DNA of 64,000 bases, from the NCBI GenBank assembly GCA_015056015.1, contig SVHD01000004.1:1-64000 (forward strand), written 5' to 3'. Within the stretch, counting starts at the first letter, position 1. The number at the start of each line of letters is the position of its first letter. The position numbers were made by a program, and so were the translations under genes. Under the pieces are notes generated by a model that did no database searches, was not told the origin of the DNA, and saw only the letters and a list, made by a program, of their open reading frames with translations. Source of the stretch: Clostridiales bacterium. GTDB lineage: Bacteria; Bacillota; Clostridia; Christensenellales; Aristaeellaceae. Below are positions 45,466 to 54,487 of this stretch, in pieces.

Positions 45466-46335
45466 TTATACCCCGGTCAGATCAAAAGCGGGGGTATAGG
45501 CCGTGGTGGCGGATTCCTTCTCCTGGGTATAGCCAAACAAACCCAATTCCTGATAGCAGTCAAGCACCCGGTCATATTCCTGATCGGTGATTTTCCGATC
45601 CAGCCCCGGGATATCACACCAGGGCACCGGGCTATACTGGCGCATGAGGGATACGGGAGTATCGGGGATGTTTTCCGCAATATAGCGCAGCACCCGGCAG
45701 GAATCCATGGTGCAGCCCGGCAGAATCAGATGGCGGATGAGGGTGCCTTTTTTCATGATCCCTTTTTCATCATAGAGGGCAGGCCCCGTCTGCCGGCGCA
45801 TTTGCGCAATCGCCGCGGCGGCATAATCAAAATAATCCGGCGCACCGGCGCATAACTTGGCCAGGCGAGGAGAAAAATGCTTGAAATCCGGCAGATAGAT
45901 ATCCACCGCGCCTTCCAGCCGCTTTATGGTTTCCGCTTTCTCATATCCCCCGGAATTCCAGACGATGGGAACAGCGGGGCGATACATCTCCAGCGCGGAT
46001 AAAACGGCAGGAATAAAAGGCGTTGCCGTCACCAGATTGATATTATGCGCCCCCTGATCTTCCAGCATCCTGAAAATATCCGCCAGACGGGAAACGGAAA
46101 TTTCCTTTCCCTCCCCCTGATGGCTGATAGAATAATTCTGGCAATAGGCGCAGCGCAGCGTGCAGCCGGAAAAGAATACGGTGCCGCTGCCCTGGGTGCC
46201 GGAGATGCAAGGCTCTTCCCAGAAATGCAGGGCCGCCCGGGCCAGGCGAGGATTTTCCCCCATGCCGCAGTATCCCGCTTTTTCGCTTCTGTCCACCCCG
46301 CACTCCCGGGGACAAAGATGGCAAATCAGTGACAT
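45466..46335 (-). CDS. Radical SAM protein, PflA/PflX-like
   Basis: The 289-residue protein has an N-terminal Cys cluster (CHLCPRECGVDR...GYCG) and then GCTLRCAYCQNY near residue 57, whose CX3CX2C binds the radical-SAM 4Fe-4S cluster. The layout matches uncharacterised PflX-type activase-like proteins. The target is unknown. An 18-bp tandem repeat lies just upstream of its start. Confidence 0.85.
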   Translation of the reverse strand: MSLICHLCPRECGVDRSEKAGYCGMGENPRLARAALHFWEEPCISGTQGSGTVFFSGCTLRCAYCQNYSISHQGEGKEISVSRLADIFRMLEDQGAHNINLVTATPFIPAVLSALEMYRPAVPIVWNSGGYEKAETIKRLEGAVDIYLPDFKHFSPRLAKLCAGAPDYFDYAAAAIAQMRRQTGPALYDEKGIMKKGTLIRHLILPGCTMDSCRVLRYIAENIPDTPVSLMRQYSPVPWCDIPGLDRKITDQEYDRVLDCYQELGLFGYTQEKESATTAYTPAFDLTGV

Positions 46336-46354
46336 ATTGATTCCCTCAAAAAAT

Positions 46355-46390
46355 GCTGTATACCATAATAACGCTGTATACTATAATAAG
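46355..46390. repeat. Tandem 18-bp repeat upstream of PflX-like gene
   Basis: Two adjacent 18-bp units (46355-46372 and 46373-46390) differ at two positions. Each contains GTATAC and ATAATAA. The pair lies 20-55 bases before the radical-SAM start codon and overlaps likely promoter sequence. Confidence 0.7.
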
Positions 46391-46424
46391 GTAGAAACTC
46401 ATTCAAAACATGCCGGATTCCATT

Positions 46425-48431
46425 TCATTTCCGGGTGCGTTCTCTTCTCCTGCGGGCGGGCTGATGCTTATCCATGGGTGCATCCCCGCGAATGGCAAAG
46501 AGCTGATCGCGCAGCTTGGCAGCCTTTTCAAAATCCAGCTGGGAAGCAGCCGTCAGCATCTGATCCTCCAGCTGCTTGATCCATTCATCCTTTTCGCTCT
46601 GTTCCATGGTATCGGGCATATCCTCGGAAACCTTATCGGTGATTTCCAGCAGCGCCTTCACCGCCGTCTTTACCGATTCGGGGGTGATGCCGTTTTCCTG
46701 GTTATATTGTTCCTGAATGGCCCGGCGGCGATTGGTTTCGTTGATGGCGTTCATCATGGAATCGGTGGGGCCATCAGCATACATGATGACCCTGCCTTCC
46801 ACATTTCGGGCGGCACGGCCGATGGTCTGGATCAGACTGGTTTCGGAGCGAAGGAAGCCCTCCTTATCCGCATCCAGAATGGCCACCAGGGAAACCTCGG
46901 GCAAATCCAAGCCTTCGCGCAATAGGTTAATACCTACCAGCACGTCATATTCCCCCATGCGCAATTCCCGGATCAGCTTGGTCCGCTCCAGGGTATGAAT
47001 ATCCGAATGGAGATACCTTACCCGGATACCCATTTCATCCAGATAATCCGTGAGGCGCTCGGCCATCTTTTTCGTCAGGGTGGTTACCAGCACCCGCTCT
47101 TTTTTCGCGATCACCTGATGGATTTCCGATACCAGATCATCCACCTGCCCGGTGGCGGGCCGCACAATGATCCGTGGATCCAGCAGCCCCGTGGGGCGAA
47201 TGATCTGCTCCACAATCTGATGGGCCTGTTCCCGTTCATAGGGGGCGGGGGTGGCGGATACATAAATCACCTGGGGCACCCGCTGGAAGAATTCATCGTA
47301 AGTCAGGGGCCTGTTATCAAAGGCCGAGGGCAGGCGGAAGCCGTATTCCACCAGCGCATTTTTCCGCGCCCGGTCCCCGGCATACATCGCCCGAATCTGG
47401 GGAATGGTCACATGGCTTTCATCGATCATCACCAGAAAATCCTTGGGGAAATAATCCAGCAGGCAGAAGGGGGGATCCCCGGGCTGGCGGCCGTCAAAAT
47501 AGCGGCTGTAATTCTCAATCCCCGTGCAAAAGCCAATTTCCCGCAGCATTTCAATATCGTAACGGGTGCGCTGGGAAATGCGCTGGGCCTCCAGCAGCTT
47601 CCCTTCCTTTTCAAATTCCTCCATCCGTTTGAACATATCCTCTTCGATATGATTGATATTCTCATCCCGGTTTTCCACGCTGGTGGCATAATGGGTGGCC
47701 GGGAAAACGGCGGCATGCTGCACCGTATGCAGCATATGCCCATCCACCACGGAAAATTCGCTTACCCGATCAATCTCATCGCCAAAAAACTCCACCCGAA
47801 CGCCATTTTCCATCTGTCCGGCAGGGATAATCTCCACCGTATCCCCACGAACACGGAAATTTCCGCGTTCAAACGCCACATCATTGCGTTCATACTGAAT
47901 TTCCACCAGACGACGCAAAAGCTCCTCCTGGGATAATTCCATGCCCGGACGCAGAGAAATCATCTGGCCTTCATATTCGCTGGGATCGCCCATGGAATAA
48001 ATGCAGCTGACAGAGGCGACAATAATCACGTCGCTGCGTTCCTTCAGCGCCGCCGTGGCGCTGTGGCGGAGGCGATCAATTTCTTCATTGACAGAGGCAT
48101 CCTTTTCAATATAGGTATCCGATGAAGCAATATAGGCCTCCGGCTGATAATAATCATAATAGGAAACAAAATATTCCACTGCGCTATCGGGGAAAAAGGC
48201 CTTGAATTCAGCGCAGAGCTGGGCCGCCAGCGTTTTATTATGGGCAATCACCAGCGTGGGCTTTTGCACCTTTTCAATGACGGAGGCCATGGTAAAGGTT
48301 TTGCCCGAGCCCGTTACCCCCAGCAGCACCTGAGCAGGCATTCCTGCCTTTACGCCCCGGGCCAGCGCTTCAATGGCCTGGGGCTGATCCCCTTTGGCCT
48401 GGTAGGGCGCCTTGAGCACGAATTGATTCAT
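46425..48431 (-). CDS. uvrB: Excinuclease ABC subunit B
   Basis: The 668-residue protein has Walker [13 protein letters not shown] near residue 38, the UvrB beta-hairpin region [18 protein letters not shown] near residue 95, helicase motifs [13 protein letters not shown] and [27 protein letters not shown], and a C-terminal UVR coiled-coil. It loads onto damaged DNA with UvrA for nucleotide excision repair. AGGAGG precedes the ATG. Its product has normal length. Confidence 0.97.
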   Translation of the reverse strand: MNQFVLKAPYQAKGDQPQAIEALARGVKAGMPAQVLLGVTGSGKTFTMASVIEKVQKPTLVIAHNKTLAAQLCAEFKAFFPDSAVEYFVSYYDYYQPEAYIASSDTYIEKDASVNEEIDRLRHSATAALKERSDVIIVASVSCIYSMGDPSEYEGQMISLRPGMELSQEELLRRLVEIQYERNDVAFERGNFRVRGDTVEIIPAGQMENGVRVEFFGDEIDRVSEFSVVDGHMLHTVQHAAVFPATHYATSVENRDENINHIEEDMFKRMEEFEKEGKLLEAQRISQRTRYDIEMLREIGFCTGIENYSRYFDGRQPGDPPFCLLDYFPKDFLVMIDESHVTIPQIRAMYAGDRARKNALVEYGFRLPSAFDNRPLTYDEFFQRVPQVIYVSATPAPYEREQAHQIVEQIIRPTGLLDPRIIVRPATGQVDDLVSEIHQVIAKKERVLVTTLTKKMAERLTDYLDEMGIRVRYLHSDIHTLERTKLIRELRMGEYDVLVGINLLREGLDLPEVSLVAILDADKEGFLRSETSLIQTIGRAARNVEGRVIMYADGPTDSMMNAINETNRRRAIQEQYNQENGITPESVKTAVKALLEITDKVSEDMPDTMEQSEKDEWIKQLEDQMLTAASQLDFEKAAKLRDQLFAIRGDAPMDKHQPARRRRERTRK

Positions 48432-48495
48432 CGCCTTCGCCTCCTTCTGTTTCCCGCAAGAATTTCTTTATTTTCAGAATGCACGTTCGCATTTT

Positions 48496-48524
48496 ATTGT
48501 ATCATATGCGGCAGGCTTTGCCAA
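48496..48524 (-). promoter_or_regulatory. Promoter for uvrB
   Basis: Minus-strand TTGGCA and TACAAT have a 17-bp spacer. No clear LexA box is seen around it. Confidence 0.65.
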
Positions 48525-48688
48525 CAAAAAAATATTGGATTTGGCGGCGCGAATCCGGGCCATTTTTCGCAGATATGCTGATAAAAAATTGCTGGGAGCA
48601 GCTTTGCGCCGCTTTTCCAGCAGAAATTTTTCTCGCTTCCGGGGACACAATGACCGCGAAAAAGAAATTTTTTGCGGAGGTGCATCCC

Positions 48689-49942
48689 ATGCCCCAATAT
48701 CAGATCAGTCATTCCCCACGATTATCCGGCGAAATTCCCATCAGCACTGCCAAGAATGCAGTGCTGCCTATTCTGGCCGCCTGCCTGCTTACCAAAGAAG
48801 AAATCATCCTGCATCAAATGCCCCGGCTTACCGATACCGGGCATATGTTCGATATTCTTTCCATCTGCGGCGCCACAATCCGGCAGGAAGGAAAAACCGT
48901 CTGCCTCCGCGTCGACGCGCCTCAAAGCCCCATGGAAAATGAATTGATGCGCACCATGCGGGCCTCCGTACTGGTGATGGGCCCCCTTACCGCCCGCTGC
49001 GGCGAATGCTGCCTTTCCATGCCGGGAGGCTGCGCCATCGGCCAGCGCCCTATTGATTTGCATTTGAAAGGCCTGCAGAAGCTGGGCGCCCGGGTGGAAT
49101 TAAGCGGCGGGCTGGTGCAGATCAGCGGCAAATTGACAGGCGCCAATATTTACCTGGATTTTCCCAGCGTAGGCGCCACGGAAAATCTGGTGATGGCGGC
49201 CACGCTGGCCCGGGGCGTCACCCGAATTGAAAATGCCGCCAAGGAGCCGGAAATCGTAGACCTTTGCCATTTTCTTTCCGCCATGGGGGCGCGCATTGCC
49301 GGGGCCGGTACCGCCAATATCATCATCGAAGGGGTGGAAACGCTCCACGGCGCGGAATATACCCCCATTCCCGATCGCATCGAAGCAGGCACGCTGGCCT
49401 GCGCCGCCGCTTTGACCGATGGCCACGTGCTTTTGCAGGGCGCACGCAGCGATCATATGCGCGCACTGCTCTTTAAATTATCGGAAGCGGGCGTCATCTG
49501 CCGGGAGGATAAAAAAGGCCTGCGCCTGATGGGAAAGGCCCGGCATCCCATGGAGGCCCGCACCCTTTCCTATCCCGGCTTCCCCACCGATATGCAGGCG
49601 CCGCTGATGGTAGTGGCCACCCAGACCAAAGGGCTTTCCGTTTTTCTGGAAACCATTTTTGAAAACCGGTATATGCATGTGGTGGAATTAAAGCGACTGG
49701 GGGCAGATATCCGGGTGGAGGGGCAATTGGCCCTGATTCAGGGCGGCGCGCCCCTCACCGGCGCCCATGTGACCGCCACAGATCTGAGGGCCGCCGCCGC
49801 GCTGATGCTGGCCGGCCTTGTCGCCCAGGGGCAGACCATTCTTTCCGATCCCGCCGGGCATCTGATGCGGGGATACGAAGCATTGGAAGAAAAACTCCGC
49901 CTCCTTGGGGCCAATACCGGCAGAATTGAGGCATCCCCTTGA
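48689..49942 (+). CDS. murA: UDP-N-acetylglucosamine 1-carboxyvinyltransferase
   Basis: The ATG at 48689 has GCGGAGG 8 bases upstream, giving 417 residues as in typical MurA; the open frame continues far upstream but is not needed. TAKNAVLPILAACLLT near residue 20 and SMPGGCAIGQRPIDLH near residue 110 put the catalytic Cys at position 115, as in the E. coli enzyme. It catalyses the first committed step of peptidoglycan synthesis. The 257-base gap before it holds the uvrB promoter; its own promoter is not clear. Confidence 0.95.
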   Translation: MPQYQISHSPRLSGEIPISTAKNAVLPILAACLLTKEEIILHQMPRLTDTGHMFDILSICGATIRQEGKTVCLRVDAPQSPMENELMRTMRASVLVMGPLTARCGECCLSMPGGCAIGQRPIDLHLKGLQKLGARVELSGGLVQISGKLTGANIYLDFPSVGATENLVMAATLARGVTRIENAAKEPEIVDLCHFLSAMGARIAGAGTANIIIEGVETLHGAEYTPIPDRIEAGTLACAAALTDGHVLLQGARSDHMRALLFKLSEAGVICREDKKGLRLMGKARHPMEARTLSYPGFPTDMQAPLMVVATQTKGLSVFLETIFENRYMHVVELKRLGADIRVEGQLALIQGGAPLTGAHVTATDLRAAAALMLAGLVAQGQTILSDPAGHLMRGYEALEEKLRLLGANTGRIEASP

Positions 49943-50002
49943 CCGCAGCGCACATTCCGACGAAAATGGAATAGAATAATCCCAAGGGAGGAAATTGATT
50001 CC

Positions 50003-50698
50003 ATGAAAAAAGAGAAGCGCAGCGCCAGCAAAATCATCGGGGCCATTCTTTTCATCTCCCTGGCGCTTTCCGTGATTTATTCTGCCATCCGCCTGATACT
50101 GGCCCCCGAAAGCATTGCAGAGGGCAGCGAATATACCAAGGTCAAAAGCGATTATCTGCTGATGCTTACCCAGTGCACCCTGGGGTTGATCGTAATGACG
50201 CTGCCCTCCATCATATCCCGGAAATGGAAGCTGGAGATTCCTCATTTTATTTACCTGCTTTATTATCTCTTTCTGTATTGCTCCGTATTCCTGGGGGAAG
50301 TATTTGATTTTTATTATGTGGTGCCTCATTGGGATACCATGCTCCATTTCTTTTCCGGCGGCATGCTGGGGGCCCTTGGGTTTATCCTGGTGGATTTACT
50401 CAACCGGGAGCAGAAGGTTCGGGTACAATTAAGCCCCCTGTTCGTTGCCATTTTTGCTTTCTGCTTCGCGCTGGCCGCCGGCGCGGTCTGGGAAATTTAC
50501 GAATATACCTGCGATACCCTGCTGAAGCTGAACATGCAGAAATACGCCACGGAGCATGGCGTGGAACTTATAGGCCGCGCCGCCCTCCGGGATACCATGA
50601 AAGATATTATTTTCGATGCCATCGCCGCCTTAGGCGTTGCCATTCTGGGCTATCTGAGCATTGCGAAAAAAAGCAGCGCCCCAGATGAAGCGCTGTGA
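50003..50698 (+). CDS. Multispanning membrane protein, YjdF/DUF2238-like
   Basis: The 231-residue protein has about six hydrophobic helices. HWDTMLHFFSGGMLG, AVWEIYEY and RDTMKDIIFDAIAALG match the conserved polar pattern of the YjdF/DUF2238 family. The function is unknown. GGGAGG precedes the ATG. It follows murA by 60 bases. Confidence 0.6.
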   Translation: MKKEKRSASKIIGAILFISLALSVIYSAIRLILAPESIAEGSEYTKVKSDYLLMLTQCTLGLIVMTLPSIISRKWKLEIPHFIYLLYYLFLYCSVFLGEVFDFYYVVPHWDTMLHFFSGGMLGALGFILVDLLNREQKVRVQLSPLFVAIFAFCFALAAGAVWEIYEYTCDTLLKLNMQKYATEHGVELIGRAALRDTMKDIIFDAIAALGVAILGYLSIAKKSSAPDEAL

Positions 50699-50776
50699 TC
50701 CAGATTCCTTCCTTGCCTGTTCTTATCTTTCCTTTATTCGCATACATATGAAAAAAACGAATGGAGGAATGAAAGC

Positions 50777-51184
50777 ATGGCACAGCAGGCGGCGCGGCGC
50801 ATCCGGCGCACCTCTTCCGGAAAGAATACATCTATTTGGCGGGGGCTGCTGGTATCCATCGGGGCAACATGCGCGGCAGTCATCATCTTTGCAATCGTCA
50901 TCGGGCTCACCGATCTATCCGATGGCGTGATCCGGGTCATCAATCAGCTGATCAAAATCGGGGCCATTTTTCTGGGCGTCCGTTTCATTGTTCCCAAAGG
51001 CGCGGAAAACGGCGTCAGCAAGGGCGCGCTGCTGGGGCTGATTTATATGGGGGCTGGCGTGCTGATTTACGCCCTGCTCTCCGGGCAAAAATTAACGCTG
51101 ATGGGCTACGTCATCGATCTGCTGATGGGCGTGGCCGCCGGCGGCCTTTCCGGGATGATCCTGGGAAGCATGAGCCGGAAATAG
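50777..51184 (+). CDS. TIGR04086-family small membrane protein
   Basis: The 135-residue protein has a basic N-terminus (RRIRRTSSGK) and four hydrophobic helices with GALLGLIYMGAGVLIYAL and LLMGVAAGGLSGMILG, as in the TIGR04086 family of Clostridia. The function is unknown. GGAGG lies about 8 bases before the ATG. It ends at a terminator shared with glmS. Confidence 0.7.
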   Translation: MAQQAARRIRRTSSGKNTSIWRGLLVSIGATCAAVIIFAIVIGLTDLSDGVIRVINQLIKIGAIFLGVRFIVPKGAENGVSKGALLGLIYMGAGVLIYALLSGQKLTLMGYVIDLLMGVAAGGLSGMILGSMSRK

Positions 51185-51200
51185 CATATATTCCACGTAA

Positions 51201-51233
51201 AAAAGCCGGGCCGCAAAATGTCGCCCGGCTTTT
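51201..51233. terminator. Bidirectional terminator between TIGR04086 gene and glmS
   Basis: An 11-bp stem (51201-51211 with 51223-51233) has an 11-nt loop and A/T runs on both sides. Confidence 0.88.
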
Positions 51234-51237
51234 TCTT

Positions 51238-53043
51238 TTACTCCACCGTTACGGATTTGGCCAGATTTCTGGGTTTATCCACGTCCCGTCCCTTGGCCAC
51301 CGCCATATGATAGGCAAGCAGCTGCATGGGCAGCATGATCAGCAGCGGCAAAAGCAGCGGATCGCTGTCCGGCACCGTCCAGACCAGATCGGCCTCCTGC
51401 CTCGCCCGCTTTTCCATTGTTTCCGGGCAGATGCATACTGTTTCCGCGCCCCGCGCCTTGGTTTCCCGCAGATTGGACAGCGTTTTTTCCAATAATTCCT
51501 CCTGGGTGCAAATGGCAAAGACCGGCGTTCCCTGTTCAATCAGGGCAATGGCCCCATGCTTTAATTCCCCGGCGGCATAGGCTTCGCAGGGCAGATAGGA
51601 TACTTCCTTCAGCTTCAGCGCCGCCTCCATGGCCAGGGCATAATCCACGCCCCTGCCGATAAAAAACATCAGCTTTTCATTCATATGCCCGTCGCAGTAA
51701 TGCTGGATGGGCGTTTGTTTCTTCAGCACTTCCTCCATTTTTTCGGGCAGCCTTCCCAGCTGATTCAGAATATCCCCAAGCCGTTCCCCGGAAAGCGCGC
51801 CATTTTTCCTTCCCTGATCCATGGCCAGCAGCAAAAGCGTTTCCACCTGGGTGATATAGGCCTTGGTGCTGGCCACCGCAATTTCCGGTCCGGCATAGGT
51901 AAGCAGGGTGGTTTTCACGCTGCGGTCCAGCGTGCTGCCCACCGTATTGGTCAGCGCTGCCGTTTGCATGCCCATCGCCCGGGCTTTTTGCAGGGCGGCC
52001 AGGGTATCCGCCGTTTCGCCGCTTTGGCTAATGGCAAGAACGCCGGCATCAGTTTGTGGGAACAGCCGGCAATAGCGGTATTCGCTGGCGATATGAGCGG
52101 CGCTTTCAATGCCTGCCAGCTGACGCAGATAATACGCCCCCACGCGGCCCGCATGGTACGCCGTGCCGCAGGCAATAAAATCCAGCCGCTCCACTTTACC
52201 GGGCAGCATTTCCCGAAGCCCCTCCTTCCCGGTATAGGCGGAGAGGGTACCCTGTACCGCCTGGGGCTGTTCCATCATTTCCTTGAGCATAAAATGGGCG
52301 TAGCCGCCCTTTTCCGCTGCCGCGGCGTCCCAGCTGATATGATAAGGGCTGGGATGCCGGATGGCGCCCACGGCGTCATATACCCGCACCCCATCCCGCC
52401 TGAGCACGGCAATTTCCTTATCCTCTAAAAAAAGCATATCCCGGGTATGGGGCAAAATGGCAGGAATATCCGAGGCCAGAAACATTTCTCCCGCCCCCAT
52501 GCCCACCACCAGCGGGCTGCCCAGACGCACACAATAAAGGGAATCCGGCTCGCTTTCGCAAATCACGGCCAGGGCATAGCTTCCCTCCAGAAATCCCATA
52601 GCCTCCCGGATTGCCTGCAGCATATCGCCCTTATACAGGGAATGAATCAGATGGGCGATCACCTCCGTATCCGTCTGGCTTACAAAGCGGCAGCCCTGCT
52701 TTTCCAGATAATTTCTCAGCATGCCGTGATTTTCAATGATGCCATTATGCACCAGGGCGATATTCCCCTTCACATCCTGATGGGGATGGGCATTCAAATC
52801 GGTAGGCTCGCCATGGGTGGCCCAGCGGGTATGACCGATCCCCATTTTCCCGGAAAGAGGATTGCGCCGGGCGAGGCCTTCCAGTTGGGCAATTCTGCCC
52901 GCGCACTTGCGCACCTGCACCCGTTCCCCCTGCATCACCGCAATGCCCGCGCTGTCATAGCCCCGGTATTCCAGCCGCCGCAATCCATCCAGCAAAATTT
53001 CCTGACATTCCCGATTGCCGATATACCCAACAATTCCGCACAT
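51238..53043 (-). CDS. glmS: Glutamine-fructose-6-phosphate aminotransferase
   Basis: The 601-residue protein begins MCGIVGYIG, where Cys2 is the glutaminase nucleophile, and continues RRLEYRGYDSAG. Two SIS domains follow from about 280 (LDFIACGTAYHAG and FFIGRGVDYALAMEAALKLKE). It makes glucosamine-6-phosphate for wall synthesis, the reverse direction of NagB. The C-terminus KSVTVE is intact. GGAGG precedes the ATG. No glmS ribozyme is visible upstream; an AT-rich palindrome occupies the gap. Confidence 0.97.
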   Translation of the reverse strand: MCGIVGYIGNRECQEILLDGLRRLEYRGYDSAGIAVMQGERVQVRKCAGRIAQLEGLARRNPLSGKMGIGHTRWATHGEPTDLNAHPHQDVKGNIALVHNGIIENHGMLRNYLEKQGCRFVSQTDTEVIAHLIHSLYKGDMLQAIREAMGFLEGSYALAVICESEPDSLYCVRLGSPLVVGMGAGEMFLASDIPAILPHTRDMLFLEDKEIAVLRRDGVRVYDAVGAIRHPSPYHISWDAAAAEKGGYAHFMLKEMMEQPQAVQGTLSAYTGKEGLREMLPGKVERLDFIACGTAYHAGRVGAYYLRQLAGIESAAHIASEYRYCRLFPQTDAGVLAISQSGETADTLAALQKARAMGMQTAALTNTVGSTLDRSVKTTLLTYAGPEIAVASTKAYITQVETLLLLAMDQGRKNGALSGERLGDILNQLGRLPEKMEEVLKKQTPIQHYCDGHMNEKLMFFIGRGVDYALAMEAALKLKEVSYLPCEAYAAGELKHGAIALIEQGTPVFAICTQEELLEKTLSNLRETKARGAETVCICPETMEKRARQEADLVWTVPDSDPLLLPLLIMLPMQLLAYHMAVAKGRDVDKPRNLAKSVTVE

Positions 53044-53067
53044 ATTTCCTCCATTTTTACAAATATC

Positions 53068-53112
53068 ATATCAAAATAATCATTTAAAATATATTTTTGA
53101 TTATTTTGATAT
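53068..53112 (-). repeat. AT-rich perfect palindrome between LytM-like gene and glmS
   Basis: A 15-bp perfect inverted repeat (53068-53082 with 53098-53112) surrounds an AT-only 15-nt loop. It starts 3 bases after the LytM-like stop and ends about 25 bases before the glmS ATG. It could be an operator or an mRNA hairpin; it has no GC-rich stem. Confidence 0.6.
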
Positions 53113-53115
53113 ATT

Positions 53116-53688
53116 TTATGATTGATTTTCTGTTTTGTCAATGATTTCCACGGAAAAATCCACCGGTTTTCCATCCTGCAGCAGCACGACGCAAATGCAT
53201 CCTGTTTCCCCATGTACCGTTTCGCCGGCAAGGCCGATTTGCTCCCCGCGCTTCACCTGCTGCCCCATCGTTACCAATTTTTCCGCTGCGCCATAATAGC
53301 GGCAGATTCGGCCGTCCTCCTGGGTGATTTCGATCATGCCCTCCGTTTCCGTCACCAGGCCATTCTCCATGGCCAGGATTTCCGTTCCAGGCTCCGCCGC
53401 AAAATCAATGCCCGCATGTATACGCCACAAGGAATATCGGGGATAGAACGATGGCGATGAATGCAGACCATCCACAATCCTTCCCGGCGCCGGCCGGGCA
53501 AGCCCCTGAGGAGGCGGAGTCACATCCGCCAGCTGCTGGCTCAGATCGGAATGCGCCCTGGCGTCAGGAATCTCCTGGCTTTGTTCCCGGCGGGTCCATA
53601 ACGCAGAAAGCAGAATGACCCCGGCGCACAGAAGCGCCAGCAAATAATGCCCCCATTTTTCCATGATCCTTCCAAATTTCCGCAGCAT
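53116..53688 (-). CDS. Degenerate M23/LytM-domain protein (SpoIIQ-like)
   Basis: The ATG at 53688 (after AGGGGGAG) gives 190 residues; starts at 53706 or 53664 are also possible. A single transmembrane helix (HYLLALLCAGVILLSALW) is followed by a LytM fold with HAGIDFAAEPGT, which keeps the first His/Asp metal ligands. The distal HxH motif is replaced by CICVVLLQDG, so hydrolase activity is doubtful. SpoIIQ-type sporulation proteins have this architecture. A GTATA/GGAAATACTA pair upstream (53706-53733) resembles a sigma-F/G promoter, but with a short 13-bp spacer. Confidence 0.65.
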   Translation of the reverse strand: MLRKFGRIMEKWGHYLLALLCAGVILLSALWTRREQSQEIPDARAHSDLSQQLADVTPPPQGLARPAPGRIVDGLHSSPSFYPRYSLWRIHAGIDFAAEPGTEILAMENGLVTETEGMIEITQEDGRICRYYGAAEKLVTMGQQVKRGEQIGLAGETVHGETGCICVVLLQDGKPVDFSVEIIDKTENQS

Positions 53689-53827
53689 TTTCTCCCCCCT
53701 GCCCATAGTATTTCCATCTTTCCCAATCTATACAATCGCCAATAAAAAAAGCGCCGCACCCGGACGCTTTTTACCGCATAGCATGGAAGCGTGGAAGATC
53801 CACTTTCCAATTAAAGGAGGCGCTCTC

Positions 53828-54361
53828 ATGAGCTTGATCAATCAGCCCGATACGGGAAATGATATCAATTCCCTGCCCGCCCAGCCCGGCGAGGGACCGG
53901 AAAATCTGCCCACGCCCACGCTGCCATCCATAGATGATCAGCCTGCCCAGCCCGGGGAAGGCCCTGCCGAATTGCCTACCCCATCTCTGCCCAGCCAGCC
54001 CGTCATCCCCTCCCTGCCCGTGCGCCGCTGCCCCACCGGCTATCGCCAGGGCGTGACCCGGAATAATCAAACCTTTACCGATCTTCTGCTGGATTATGAT
54101 GTATCCTATTCCGCCATGCGCGGGGCGAACCCGACGCTGCCAACATCCCGGCTTGCCCCTGGCACTGTCTTTTGTGCGCCGCCCGTCGGCAGTCGGAAAT
54201 TCTGCACCAACGGCGCTTCAAGCACCTATATCATGGGCGTCAATGATACCCTGGATTCCATTGCCCTTTCCCTGGGCGTGGATCCCGGCCGCCTGCTGCG
54301 CCTGAACCCCAATCTGGCTCCCCGGGATTTTGTCCCCGGCCGGGTCATCTGCCTGCCATGA
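53828..54361 (+). CDS. LysM-domain protein with Pro-rich repeats
   Basis: The ATG at 53828 follows AAAGGAGG, giving 177 residues. Residues about 15-75 contain imperfect tandem QPAQPGEGPxxLPTP units. Two LysM-like modules follow: one with TFTDLLLDYDVSYSAMRGANP, the second with TYIMGVNDTLDSIALSLGVD. LysM binds peptidoglycan or chitin-like glycan. No signal peptide is present, which suggests a spore-coat protein made in the mother cell or one secreted by another route. Element R6 starts 11 bases after the stop. Confidence 0.75.
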   Translation: MSLINQPDTGNDINSLPAQPGEGPENLPTPTLPSIDDQPAQPGEGPAELPTPSLPSQPVIPSLPVRRCPTGYRQGVTRNNQTFTDLLLDYDVSYSAMRGANPTLPTSRLAPGTVFCAPPVGSRKFCTNGASSTYIMGVNDTLDSIALSLGVDPGRLLRLNPNLAPRDFVPGRVICLP

Positions 54362-54372
54362 GCGAGAAAAAA

Positions 54373-54476
54373 ATGGGGAAACCATTCTTTGTGACCAAAG
54401 AACGGTTTCCCCATCCCCCTTCCAAGAAAGTCATTCTGGAAGGGGCTTATTTTATTCTTATCCGATTGAATCCCAG
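54373..54476 (+). repeat. Dispersed two-stem element R6
   Basis: Stem 1 pairs 54373-54391 with 54396-54414 (19 bp, one A-C mismatch, loop TGAC). The box CCCCCTTCCAAGAAAGTC follows. Stem 2 pairs CTGG (54436-54439) with CCAG (54473-54476), spanning 41 nt. The flank GTAAAAC resembles GTGAAAC after R2. Confidence 0.75.
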
Positions 54477-54487
54477 TAAAACAATAT

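Noticed and set aside
48479..48688. A 70-residue N-terminal extension of MurA
   Set aside because: The start at 48689 has a good ribosome binding site, gives family length and places the catalytic Cys at 115.
48432..48688. LexA box for uvrB
   Set aside because: No convincing CGAAC-N4-GTTCG-like palindrome was found in this interval.
53044..53115. glmS ribozyme
   Set aside because: Only about 70 AT-rich bases separate the neighbouring gene from glmS, too short and lacking the ribozyme core.
53663..53827. N-terminal extension of the LysM protein
   Set aside because: The strong ribosome binding site before 53828 and the divergent upstream gene argue for the shorter product.
8766..54476. The dispersed hairpins as a CRISPR array or as ordinary terminators only
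   Set aside because: Copies are kilobases apart without spacers or cas genes. They carry a conserved box and second stem beyond what a terminator needs, and most lack a T tract after stem 1.
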